Assembly (NCBI GenBank): GCA_932521025.1
Contig: OW051470.1
Span: 6,062,501 to 6,126,500, forward strand
Source: Oscheius onirici
Lineage: Eukaryota; Nematoda; Chromadorea; Rhabditida; Rhabditidae
Length of the DNA: 64,000 bases
Reading direction: 5' to 3'
The notes beneath the pieces are model-generated. The model did no database searches. It had not been told where the DNA came from and saw nothing but the letters and a program-made list of their open reading frames with translations. Made by a program: the position numbers and the translations under genes. Shown here piece after piece: positions 1 through 11,234 of the stretch (position 1 is the first letter of the stretch; each line of letters begins with the position of its first letter).

Positions 1-1107
1 TGGTGGATCGTAATGTGCCGGTCAAGGTTCCTTTTCGTAATGGTCGCATACTCACATTGAGGACATCGATACGGTTTTTCTCCAGTATGAGCCCGAATGT
101 GTACTTTTAGCGAGGAAGTTGTTCTGCAAAAAGTTGTTATGAAATCCGGATAGATACCGGAATCGTTTGGGACAGTAATTGCAGGCGAACGGCAGTTCTC
201 CCGTATGAATCCTGTAGTGGGCGGCGAAGTTGTGTCTGTACAAAATCTGAAGAAACGTTCAAAAGAACCATCAACTCGACTCACTATTCCACAAGTCGGA
301 CATTCCATTTTCGGTTTCATATCGTCTCCAGCATTTGCGACAGCTCCTATTACTTGAGCATTTGTCGCGTAACTACTGCCAGATTGAAGATTTTCTGAAT
401 TCTCGTTTGAATTCAAGACAACTCTAGTTACCTTCTTCGTCATCATCCTCCAACATTTCTTCTTGGGCAAATTCTTGCAAATTTTGTTCGCCCAACTGTA
501 ACTCTAGAAGAGGCGGTGTCTCACCCACTCTAGTTCTATTCTTCTCGACCGATACTATCATCTGGAGGCCTCCGGGACCTTGGATTGTCTGTGGAATGGA
601 GAGAGATTCTCCACTGAATAGAATGAATAGAACGGAATTGGATCGAGCAAACTTTTCGTAGAGGACTCCCTGACTTGAAGGACCCGGTTGATTCATCAGA
701 ACGTCCTCTCTCAGTTTCAATTGAATGTGTTCCTGTCGAGGAGTATCGTCCACTGACTAAACATGTTTAAATTTCTATTAAGCAAAAGTTTGAAATAAAC
801 ACGAAACATGTTTAAAATAAGTCAATTTGCTACCTTGACAGTGATTCCAGCAGGAGTCAGCGGCTTGACTGGCAAAGTCAGTCGCCTTCTAAACTGTTCC
901 GTGTTGACTGTGTACACTTCGTTTTCAAAGGCTTCCATTAGACATCCTTCTGCATGCCATAGCAACTCTCCCTGAATATCTTTCTTTTACCACAACACGA
1001 ATGCAACAAACCCTGTTCTTGAAGACTTTGTGACATTCTGCACAGGTGAGAGCTCTTCTGATGGCCAAGGGCCCGCCAGAGACTATTCCCTTACTTGTCG
1101 TACTCAT
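1..1107 (-). CDS. C2H2 zinc-finger protein, C-terminus beyond left edge
   Basis: Probable DNA-binding nuclear protein. The first exon starts at ATG 1107 (MSTTSKGIVSGG...) and contains a CAEC pair; after a roughly 40-nt intron the frame continues with GELLWHAEGC and runs through exons near 970-840 and 755-424. The last exons encode classical fingers with TGEKP-type linkers: CPTCGI...HYRIH, CNYCPKRFR...HIRAH joined across a 37-nt intron, and CPQCEYATITKRNLDRHITIH reaching position 1. At least three C2H2 fingers are visible and more may follow outside the window. An acidic stretch (EEMLEDDDEEG) precedes the fingers. The start lies about 94 nt downstream of the poly(A) signal of the next gene on the same strand, an operon-like spacing. 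Orthologue not identified. Confidence 0.75.
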
Positions 1108-1568
1108 CCTATCAACAATTGCAAATGGGGTACAAAAACATAGTAAGTAGTTGGTGAGAATACATCAGAACAAGGAATAGAGGACAGATAGTTGAACGGT
1201 TTTATTGGTTTGATAAAAACGAAGGCAGCACACGAGTAGACAAGGGAGAGAAAGAGACTTAAGAATAAGTGAACCGTAGACTATTTTCCGCCAAACTGAG
1301 ATCGAGAAAGGGGAAGAGAGTATCCAACAATGCAAACCAAGACAAAACCGGAAAGAGAGATCTTTGGAAGTCTTTCCCAATAACTTTATACCTAAGAACT
1401 AGATCAAGACTACAGTATATACCAGTGTGCACATTCACTGAGATCAAGGAAGTAAGCATTTTGTGAGGAAAGCAGCACACTACACCGGAAGATTTGTACA
1501 AATGAGTAACTATTGGAGGTAGATACGGGAGACAGATATGCATGGAACTGAGAAAAGAAGCATACCGG

Positions 1569-4500
1569 TCAATCGTCTGAGTCGAGTTTCTTTGTGTGAG
1601 AGGTCGAAGGATCGGGACTAGCTGGCAGAATTCCATTGAGTCGCGCTGATATTGGAGAGGAATCGGAGGAAGGAATGGGGTCGTCTGAAATAACGATTAA
1701 AAGCGAGCTCTCGAGAAAAAGCGTCTAGAGGATGAGTCATTAGTATATTTTCACTTTACATCACACTGCTTTTTTAATACAGAATGTGAGTTCATTTCTT
1801 TCTTGAAAATTTCTTCCTAACCTGCCAACTAGAGCAATTCTCTTACCAGAAAAACTTGTTGAATGCCCATTTAAGTTGTGTCGAAATTCGGAAAAGGGTC
1901 CAGCCGGCCCGAAGTTTGTCACAACTGGGGCAGAAGAGGGACCGGGAAGAAGGTATTCCGACGGTATACTGGGAATGGACAGTCTCATTTGCCCTAAAAC
2001 CAAAATTGACTGAGTATAGGGCAGTTTCGAACCATCGAATGAATGTTTTCTCTCAGTTTGGAAGAACTGCGGTTCAATAGGTTCCAGTTTAACATCAGGC
2101 TGTTGTTTTCCCAGTCCAGATGTCGACGATTGAAGCATTTGAGCAAGAAGAGTTGGAGGAGCTGGAGAGGGACTGGGACTCGGTGTTCCACTAGTACTTC
2201 TCGTCGATCCAGAACTCTTCTTTCCCCTGTTTCTGTTTCTTCTAGACAAACTTATATTAATATTGAACTACTGAATTCACTTTTTGGCCTTGGGTCTCTC
2301 GTCTATCGTCTTCTGACTGGAATCCGAGTCCTCTTCCGACTCGTCCGACAACTTTTCGTAGGTCAGAAGTCTGTCGAGCAGGTAGTTTTTGTCTCGACTC
2401 AGTTTCAGAAGTTTTCTTTCAAGCATCCGAAGTTCTTCCTGATAACACTCATTCTCCTAAATCTCTAGTTCTAAAATACTCTTGGTCAGACTCACATAAA
2501 CGAGAAATCGCATCTTCTTCTTGAAGAATCTGTACTGTTCTTTATTTGAAACAACCGGCTGGGGCATCCTCTCGTCGATCAGCTTGGCCATTTGTATTGA
2601 CACCGTTTGGTCCCGTTTGGGAGGATGCACCATGAGTCCAGGTATAACTTGATGTCCAATGTGAGGATTCACAATAACAGGTCCAAGTCCCGGACGTGGA
2701 GGTCCTCCAGCCAAAATTTGCTGCTGATGCGCTTGAAGAACAGTCCGTACGGGTATATTTGCTTGGGACGGATGAAGTTGGGCAGGAATCATCTGAATGA
2801 ACAGTGTCGAACAAACCACAATTCGCTACCTGTCCAGGATGAAGCAGCCGAGGTTGTAAACTTCTGGCCGCCAACATTTGTTGCAAAGAAGGCCCTGGAG
2901 GTGGTGGTCCCTGTGGAGACTTTAGTCTCTCCGTCAACATCTGAATATCCTATGTACTTTTCTAGTTTGAATTAGACTGACCTGTTTGATCTGACTCTGA
3001 GTGAACAGTGGCTGTTCGGGCTTCTTTTTCACCACTGGTGGCACAGTAGAAGCTGGTTTTTGTAGTCCGGAAGGACCGGCAGTAGAAGCAGCAGCTGCTG
3101 CAGCTGCTCTCTGTGCCTGAAGTTGTGCTATCCGTTGTTGTAACAGAGCATGATGTTTCTAAAGACAAAATGAACAGAATTCTAAAGGAACTTACAGGAG
3201 ACTGTTTTAATCTTAGTTGCAGTGCTAGCGATAGAGGAATACCTCGAACGGGAGAAGATGTCTTAGCACTAGTTCCTGGCGTTTGCGCCGCAGCTGAAAA
3301 CTCTTCGTTCGAAAGATTCTTTGTCCACAAACCTTTCAATTGCTGCATCTTCTGTTGCAACAACTTCTTGTGAAGAAATTGTCGTTGACGCAACAACTTG
3401 ATCTCCTCCGGCTTCAAAGGACGTCCCAGTACTGGATGAATAAGAGGTGGTCGAGGTAATCCATTCGGCTGTCCTGTCGCAGATGGTTGAGCCAATCTCT
3501 GTTCGAGCGTTCTTGTTGGTGTAGCAGTTTTTGAAGGCTGTACCACTTTTTGGGGAGTCACCGGCTGTGGTTGAGAAGCTGCTGTGACCTCGACTTTAAC
3601 TGATTTAGCAGCTGGTTGTGGTGAGGGTTCAGTTTTGATAGGAGACAATTGAACTGGTTGCGGAGACGGCTGAGGTTGAGATGGTTTCTGATCGACAAGA
3701 GCAATTCGTTGAGGAGCAACCTGTTCCGGTCTCAACTGATGCTGTTCAATCTTGTGTTGAAACTGTCCTAATGGCTCTGCTTTCGCAGGTTTTGCCTGTA
3801 CTTTTGCCTGTTCAACTGGCTGTGGAACCGTTGGTTTCGGTTGTTGAGTTTTCGTCTCTTGTTCAACTTTTACCGGTTGTACTGTCGTGGGAAGTGACAT
3901 TGATCGCTGAAGAGATGGCTCAGGTCGAGGATATGGATACTGTTGAGCTGACATTTGCTGTGGAAAGTAATGCGCCTAAATTTTTACATCAAACCATTTT
4001 TGTGTTCAAAACGTACAGAAGAAGCAGCAGCTTGTTGTGGTTGAGGTGTAACCTGTACTACCGGTGCACTCTGAGGCTGAGTTCGGCCGGGATAACTCGC
4101 ACCATTTTGCGAATGCTGCTACAACAAGATATGTAAAGACTAGCTTGTAATTACTCACATCTGCTGAGGACATCCTCGGCCTCTGAAATACATTTGATGG
4201 TCCGGGCTGAGATGAAATCATAAGACCATTAGAAGAGTGTCCTGCTTGGTCTTAAAAAGGCTTATGAGAAAAAATAGTCTTCGAATCACCTCGGTAGTCG
4301 GGCGGCCTATTATTCGGCATGGCATACTGCTGCATCATTGGATGGTGCATCACGTTTGGTTGTGGTTGGCTTGAAGTGGATATGTGGCCCGACGGGATTC
4401 CAGATGCATTCTAAAATGAGACAAATTTTTCGTAGAAAGAAAAAGCAGAAGCAAATAAGCGTAAAAACTGACTGGATTCGGAGGATAGTTTATTGGATAA

Positions 4501-5278
4501 CCATTCCCATTTGGCATTTGAGAAGTCGATGGCTGACTGGACATTGATAAGGGAGAATGGCTCATGGAAGAACTCGGAGAATCCATCGAAAACCTCTGAA
4601 ATATCTTGTTTTAATGGTAACTGATTGACATGAAACGACTGATCAGTTCTTACTCACCATTTGTAAAGAAGACGGCGTTGGTGGACCGGAATGGATGTTT
4701 GGAGAACCAGGAACACCTAAACCGACATTTTAATAGAATGAATAGAGAGTCAAAATACTTTTCATTTGTTTAATAGGTGGCTCAACGAGATGAGATTCCA
4801 AAGACCGGTCCGCAGGATTGAACGAGTGTTGGAACTGAGCCATCATCCGGTCATTCGGGTTTATTCTCCGTTTTATCGAAACTTGTCGAGAAGAACCATT
4901 TGTATTTCCTAGAATAGTCTTGTTCACAGTTTTTGAGGAAGAGTCTAAGGTTGAAACCCAAATAAATAGAAAAAGAACGAACCCAGTGGAGAACTCGGCG
5001 GATGAGACAGAGTCATGGAGCTCTGTGGCGAGTTCATATGACTCGACGAAGAGGCAAGACTCGGCGAATGTAAAGACTGAAAAGAAGCGAATTTTAAAAG
5101 AAAAATGGTATAAAAGAACCTGTGAATACGCTGAGTAAGGCATTCCGATCGGTGAGAGACCAAGATGGTCTGTTTTCATTGGAGGAAGAGATAGAGGAGG
5201 GAGAGAAAGAGGAGGAAGAGTACCTCCCATCCCCATGCTTGTAGACAAATGGAGCCTTGACGGCTCCGGTTCGGACAT
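1569..5278 (-). CDS. INO80E: INO80E-type chromatin-remodelling subunit with long P/Q/S-rich N-terminus
   Basis: Likely subunit of the INO80 chromatin-remodelling complex. The diagnostic part spans the exons around 2590-2460 and 2451-2290: [19 protein letters not shown], then [21 protein letters not shown] and an acidic DESEEDSDS patch, the same order as the coiled-coil of animal INO80E. The final exon (about 1690-1569) ends in an acidic LDSDD and TGA. Upstream are about ten exons rich in Pro, Gln and Ser (for example 3954-3400 with repeated QP and KVE motifs). Human INO80E is short (about 240 residues), so this protein is several times longer; either a lineage-specific extension or two genes that I join. 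ATG 5278 follows a TTTTCAG acceptor. Poly(A) signal (minus) at 1201-1206. Divergent from INTS15. Confidence 0.7.
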
Positions 5279-5632
5279 CTACTGAAAAGAAAGAGATTGA
5301 AAGAGTTCGGTCGTAAAAGGAAGCAAAGATTGGTGAAGGCGCCTTGTTTGGATGAACAGACTGTTCGTTCAGATAGAAAGAATTGACACCGGGACAAAGG
5401 CAGAAATTAAAAAGAAAAAGGAAAAACGTCTTTCGACTTGTTAATTTCAAGAAAATCTGCTTTGTTCAAAATTCGCGCGCGGTTCAATTTTCTTCCAACG
5501 GATTTGCCATAATTACGCGTACCCTTCGCGCAACTGTTCACTTGTTCCGTCCATTCATTTTTTTCACTATTTCGAACTGTTTTTCTCTTTGATTGTCAAT
5601 GATAACTATTCGATCAAACAGAATTTCAGAAG

Positions 5633-7912
5633 ATGAGACGTGGAGGAGGCCCTCCTCATGCCACAACCACTCCCTCGACTACCGCTCCAAGTCCTTCAGC
5701 TTTCCCTCAGTGTTCAACAGAGATCCTACAAAGAGTTAGTTTCTCTTTTTACCTTTAGCTTTTTACAAAAGAGTTATCTATCACAGTTCTGTCGAACTAC
5801 ATGCCTGACCCAATTCACCTAAGTTTTTTGGTCAAAAGAGTAGAGCTGTTCGTTTTGAATGTTTTTCCAACAGCTAGAGAGACACAAACAGAAACTAAAA
5901 TGGATGGCTGTTCCGAGTTCTATTCCCTTGCAAATGTTGCGCGTTGGCAGCTTATCAGCGACCCGAGTCTTTACGACACTTTACGCTCTCGATATTCAGA
6001 TGGCAAAGGCTGTTCGGCTGAGTGGAGGACCAGGCAAGCCGAGGAGTTTGGCACAGTTTGCTGACTGGCAGCCACAGATAGACAACGAACTCTTCTGTCT
6101 CACCACAGACGAATTCCATCTGTCAAAGTTGACTCCAATTCAACGGTTTCAACTACTGGAAGTTCTGGCCCGATTCTTCAACGTCTAGTAGTATACCGTA
6201 CTTGAATACTGTAGTTTTTAGGATAAGGTCGACGACCCTCACAGATACACCTACTTTGAGGTCATTTTCCTTGGCCGAGAGGATGAGCAAGAGCAGCACG
6301 AACAACGGATGGATGTTCTTCTGAACTTTGCCTCTTATGCCCTACAGTATCCCGTTTTGCCAGTCTTCACAACCATATCCCAGTGGTTGAGCAAGGTTTG
6401 TCCATAGTTAGATTGTATATTCCGTCTAGGACACGACCCAACGAATATACTCTGAGAAACTGGTATCCTTATTAGTCGACCACTTTGTTAAACCGGAACT
6501 GCCTCTGCGAATGGTATAAAACAAAGGTCTCTTCGAAAGAATCCATTCAGTACGAGTTTCTCCTCCCTCTCGACCAGAAATGTCCCGAATTCGTGACGCT
6601 TTTCCTTGTTCTCTCTCATAGAACGGCACCCTTCAACATTGGACTGGCTACAATATACGGTGCCTATATTGACGCCAATTTGAGCTATATGCTCAGTCAG
6701 TTCAGAGACGAAGACTGGATGGCCGAGGAATTCGCAAACGAGGTTTGCTTGGACAGTACTGTTCAAACTCTTCAGGTTTTCCCTAAATGTCTGCTGTATG
6801 TTCTTAACAGTGAGCCCAGCGATGAACCACAAGAGGAGCAGATCTTCGAAAGTTCTCTGCTCAGTTTGTGCTCTGGCTTGATGCAGCTGATACAGGGATG
6901 GGCGGGTAAAGTCAAAAGTCATCAACTTGACTTCGGTGAGTGTTGTCGAAATCATTCATTCTTCTTCCGTTCAGAGCCCCTATTTGACAACTCTAGTCCT
7001 TGGACAGAACAAAAGGCGGATCTGCTGTTGATTTACGGAAATTGTTGTCCGGAAAACCAGAAACAAGTCACAGAAGTAAGTTGATTTCAAAACCCTTGCT
7101 TATCAAGCAAGTTGCAAGAACCCGCCAAAAAATAATAACGCCCCATTTCGACCTGCGTTGTTTTCGGGACAGTCCCGAAATTGGCAAAGTCACTTTGAAC
7201 AAAAGCCGTTTTGAAAATTTCCTAAAATTTCAAATAAATAGGAGAACAAACGGACATATTCCATTGTGTTCATCAACTTCTCGGATCCTTTGGGTGAGTA
7301 AAAACGGTCTTTCGATAAAAATCAATTTCTAGCATATAATCTTTGACAAGAGCAAGCAGTTCTCTTAGAAAAGTTTATTGAATCGTCTATAAGTACAATT
7401 TTAGTGCAGAGACTCAAAGATGAAAGAAATTTTGTCGATATCGGCTAGAGTAGGAGGTCCGGAAGCACGGCTTCGAGCTCGTATCACTGCGTTAGTATGT
7501 ATTAGTGTTTATACAAGACCATTAAAAAATATGTAATTACGTAAAAGTGAAACGAAACGTCGCACCTGCAAACCGGCAAAGTTCAAAGTGACCACGCTCA
7601 AAAATTCAAAATGGCTCGCGCGAAACGGGTCACATTCAAAGTGGTTTTGCCAATTTCGGGGCTGTCCCTTGTTTTCTTCGTATTTTTTCCGATGCACAAT
7701 TTTGCACAATTTCTAAAGGGACGATCGTTCATTTTTTCCATTTCTGAGCTAAAAAAATAGTGTAAGACAGTCCGGAGCAATAACATAGCCAAAAAGTTCT
7801 GTCTGTTACATAATCTTTCTTTCAGTACCTCGAAAACAATTCAGCTCCGGAATGGGTGTCGACAGAGTTGGCAAATAACTTTGATCTTCCTGTTATTTCT
7901 CAAAATTGTTGA
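5633..7912 (+). CDS. INTS15: Integrator complex subunit 15 (C7orf26 family)
   Basis: Probable subunit of Integrator, the nuclear complex that attenuates and cleaves RNA polymerase II transcripts. Exons: from ATG 5633 (MRRGGGPPHATTTPST...) to about 5731; about 5872-6186; 6223-6395; 6430-6513; 6551-6741; 6776-6934; 6975-7077; and a last exon from about 7834 (YLENNSAPEWVSTELANN...) to TGA 7912. Blocks matching INTS15 are GSLSATRVFTTLYALDIQ and LTPIQRFQLLEVLARFF (human has LSAAKEVLYHLDI and LNSLQELQLLEIMCNYF). Length is about 400 residues, near the usual 449. The last intron holds a 503-bp TIR transposon with an 8-bp target duplication. A 724-bp segment covering the last exons is repeated in inverse orientation at 32,829-33,552. 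Operon-like with the two genes downstream. Confidence 0.72.
7166..7668. mobile_element. 503-bp TIR DNA transposon in the last INTS15 intron
   Basis: The ends are inverted: GGGACAGTCCCGAAATTGGC at the left and, reversed, GGGACAGCCCCGAAATTGGC at the right. The element is flanked on both sides by the perfect 8-bp direct repeat TTGTTTTC (7158-7165 and 7669-7676), a clean target-site duplication. Subterminal DNA is dense in CAAAGTG/CACTTTG motifs. No transposase is visible, so it is non-autonomous. An 8-bp duplication fits hAT, P or Merlin-type elements; I cannot decide between them. Its interior (about 7240-7500) looks exon-like, with a possible 40-nt intron. It resembles an internally deleted relative of the 809-bp copy at 32,020-32,828. 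Confidence 0.88.
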
Positions 7913-8040
7913 TTTGATCTCATTTTTTGCATTATAAAGTTTGTTGCTCAATTCTCTTCACCTTCTTCCGTTTTCTCGGAATTGTACCTCATTTTCTTCC
8001 AATTTCTTGCGTGTTTACTGAATCATTGATTTCAGACGAC

Positions 8041-8848
8041 ATGTTCTCTCGATTAGTTGCAGCGACTATCAGAAGAAGTCTTATTCTCCCCGTTAGGAAT
8101 TTTCGTGCCACGTCCGCAGTCCTAGGAGGTGGTGGACATGATCATCACGGTACTTAACTTACTTTTTTTCCACTATATATTTTTCGCTTTTAGGACCTCT
8201 TCCCGTATATCAGCCAGAACCTGGACCTTCTGAACGTACTTACTTTGGTGAGGGAAAGTCTGGCCGTGTTTCCAGCGATGAGCCGTACACTCCAGGACCT
8301 GAAGACTTTGGCGCTTATGCAGGAGCTGGTGCCTTTGTTCTACTTACCTTCCTAGCTGTGGTATGTACTTTTTTTGTCGTTCTAAGCGTTTTAGGCTTAC
8401 AAAACTGACGTTTTCTCGAGTAAAAAGGGTCATGGACATCATGATTCTGGAAAGAGTCAGCCTGCTTCGAAGAGTCCTGAAAAAAAAAAGAAGGCTAAAG
8501 AACATAAAGAAGAGCTTAAAGAAGAAATACATCGTGAAGAGGCTAATGAAGAGAAAGAACCGATTGTGCAATCCGCACCCGAGGCTACGGAGGAGTTGAA
8601 ATCAGAAGAGCCCAAAAAAGAAGCTCACTCTTCATCTCCAATTCTACCTACCCCGGCCGAAACATTCGCTCAACCGGAGGTTTGCCGTTTTTAGTTTCAG
8701 TCTAAAACTATTACTTCAGTCTGCCAAGAAAGAACCCCAAAATTCGAGTGAAAGGCCAGCCGAGCAGGCTGAAATGTTTGACAATCGTGATGAATCACTC
8801 CAGGCCGAACAAACCAGGACCAACAAGCCTCCGACTCCCAATGAATAG
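8041..8848 (+). CDS. Mitochondrial-type single-pass membrane protein with Lys/Glu-rich tail
   Basis: The N-terminus (MFSRLVAATIRRSLILPVRN) is Arg-rich, amphipathic and free of acidic residues, like a mitochondrial presequence. It is followed by GGGGHDHHG, a Pro/Gly-rich stretch (about residues 40-75) and one hydrophobic segment, FGAYAGAGAFVLLTFLAVAY. The rest is strongly charged (KSPEKKKKAKEHKEE...) and low-complexity to TAG 8848. Introns fall after HHG, LAV and QPE. This layout resembles small accessory subunits of respiratory complexes, but I do not recognise the family. It lies 128 nt after INTS15 and about 300 nt before AIFM1 on the same strand, with a TTTCAG just before its ATG, so it may be trans-spliced within an operon and work in mitochondria beside AIF. 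Confidence 0.7.
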
Positions 8849-9004
8849 CTGTCAGATTGAGACGTTTAGTTTTGCTAGGAATCAAATTGCCTACTTGAAA
8901 AAGAGTAGATATCCAAGACATTTTATCGCTGTTCTTTAAATTTGTTTGTTGTTGTACGGTTTCTAGAAAGTGCCTTTCACAGAAGTTATACAAATGGTAT
9001 TGCA

Positions 9005-9010
9005 AATAAA
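9005..9010 (+). terminator. Poly(A) signal AATAAA of the 8041-8848 gene
   Basis: AATAAA lies about 155 nt after the stop codon and 143 nt before the AIFM1 start codon, as expected between two genes of a nematode operon. Confidence 0.55.
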
Positions 9011-9152
9011 ATTTCTACGTTCTTCGTTTCCTGTCTTCAACATGGTTCCGTTTAGTCGTGTTGTGCTATTTTATCGGCAATAATTGCGAAATCATTCTTT
9101 TTTGGCGTTGTATCATCCTAAATACTCGTTGTTTCCTCAATAAGTTCCAGAA

Positions 9153-11151
9153 ATGTGGCGATTTTCAAGGTTAGCATCTAGTCGGACTCCAGTAGCTGTC
9201 CTCGCTGCCAATGGCGTAGTAAGTTTTCTAATTTTTTTTCTTCCAACAACCTTCGTTTTAGGTTGGATGGTTCGTCGATAGGAATTTCATCAGAACTTGC
9301 TCGTCGTTTGAGGACACTTCATCTAAGCCTGAAACTGTTAGCCTTTTTTTGCCAGTAAAACGTGAAATATCAGATTCCGAAGCACGTACAGTACCTTCTT
9401 GTTGGTGGAGGGACGGCCTCTTACTATGCTGCTCTTTCCATTCGAGCAAGGGACGTTGACGCAAAAGTTCTAATGGTACGTTTTATATTATTTTTTGTCT
9501 ATAATTTGTTTTATATCGGTGAAGAGAATCATCTTCCCTACAATCGGCCGCCACTTTCCAAAGAACTCTGGTGGTACGGAGATATGAATTCCGGACAGAA
9601 TCTCAAGTACAAAGCACTTTCTGGCAAAGTTCGAGATGTGTTCCTCGAATCACAAGTAATTTGTTATTTGTCTAAAGCAACCGATTGTCAGGGCTTTTTT
9701 GTGCCTCCCGAAGATCTTCCGGATACCCAACACGGTGGAGTCTCAATTCTGAAAGGAAGACGAGTAGTGCGAATTGATTCGAACGAAAAGAAAGCATTCC
9801 TTGAAGACGGAACTGAAATTTCCTACAATAAGTGCTTGCTGGCTACAGGTTTGTCTTGTTCATTTGTTACAATAGTTTAAATCTTTAGGAGGTCGTCCAA
9901 AACCACTGAAAGAGCTGGAATCAGTCAATGATATTGTGAAACGGCGGATTCTATATTTACGTGGAGTTCGTTTGATATTTGTTTTTAATTTAGTTGCAAT
10001 TTCAGGTAGATGATTACCGAAATATCGACAAAATCTGCTCGGAATCTAAGAGATTAACAGTCGTTGGAGGCGGATTTCTTGGCTCTGAGCTAGCCTATGG
10101 AATCAAAAGAAAATATCCCAGCCTGGAGGTCAACCAGGTAGCCACAAATTTTATTGGAGCAATCGAAATTATAGGTCATACAAGAGAAGGGCTGTCTAGC
10201 CCGAGTTTTCCCCGAGTTCTTGGCAAAAAAGTCTGCGGATTCTATGAGAAAACACGGAATAAATGTCTTAACTGAGTCTCGAATTTCCGGAGCAGAAGAG
10301 TCAGAAGACGGCATTGAAATTGAGGTGAATCGTTCATTTGGTTTTCACACATTCGTTTCAGATAACAGGGTCGAAAACAGAAAAAGTCAAATCGGATTAC
10401 GTTCTCGTGGCAAATGGAATTGTGCCAGATGTCTCGGTTGCGGAAGCTTCTGGACTAGAGGTTTCTATTTACAATTTCCAATAAATTGTTTTTCCACAGG
10501 TCGATTCGATTCGCGGAGGTGTTCTCGCCGATGCTGAACTGCGTGTTTGTCCTGGAGTTTATGCCGCAGGAGATGTCTGTTCGTTTTACGACCGAACTCT
10601 CGGTCGACGTCGTCTCGAACATTGGGAACACGCTCAAATAACGGGCAGACTTGCCGGAGAGAACATGACCGGAGGTGAAAAAGTCTTTTGGTCAGATTAT
10701 TATTTTGCTCCCAAAAATGTACTTTTCTTTAGGTTCCAGTCTTCTTATTTCACAAAAATCTCTCCTGACTACCATATAAATGCCGTTGGAAACACAGATT
10801 CTTTGCTTGAGACGATCTCCGTCTTCGCGCAAGATGTCCGTTTTGTTCTCGCATTTTTTATGAACAAAAAGTATATAACTTGTTGATTTCAGGAGAGCGA
10901 CGAGAAATACGAGAGAGGAGTCGTATTCTACAGAAACAAGGCCAAAAAGGTACTTTTCCTTCGGATGAATAGCAGAACAAATTCAGATAGTCGGTGTCTT
11001 GATGGTGAACGTTTTCGGCCCGTCGCTTGATGTGGGTCGTCGGTTGATAGAAGACGGTCGAGTGATTGAAGACTACCAAGAGTTATCCAAGTTGTTTCCT
11101 CTCTTTGCGCAGTCAAAAGAAGACGCTCACGAGTCAGAAAAATCTCCATAA
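9153..11151 (+). CDS. AIFM1: Apoptosis-inducing factor 1, mitochondrial (AIFM1 / WAH-1 type)
   Basis: FAD- and NADH-dependent flavoprotein of the mitochondrial intermembrane space, needed for respiratory-chain assembly and, when released, nuclear DNA degradation. The N-terminus (MWRFSRLASSRTPVAVLAA) looks like a presequence plus membrane anchor. Then come the FAD site LLVGGGTASYYAA, NRPPLSKELWWYGD, the NADH site LTVVGGGFLGSELAYGI, the second FAD motif YAAGDVCSFYD, RRLEHWEHAQITGRLAGENM and the C-terminal dimer-type domain with YERGVVFYRNK. About ten exons end at TAA 11151. At 9476-9514 the expected exon junction (KVLM/IGEENHLPYN) is interrupted by a 39-nt insert that begins with GT but has no AG; it is in frame and would add 13 hydrophobic residues. 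The gene ends 84 nt from the convergent methyltransferase gene. Confidence 0.93.
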
Positions 11152-11234
11152 ACAGTATTTTTGCTCGGAAATGAAGTAGCTGGTCAGTATCATTTTTTGT
11201 TGCAAACTTAGTGTTTTCGTTGTATTCACAAAAT

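Noticed and set aside
2043..2468. Long plus-strand frame over the INO80E-like exons
   Set aside because: Shadow of the minus-strand coding exons; no conserved motif or splice context.
6485..7084. A 199-residue continuous frame treated as its own protein
   Set aside because: It reads through short introns of INTS15 (GTATAAAAC...CATTCAG and GTTTGCTTG...CTTCAG); family conservation supports splicing.
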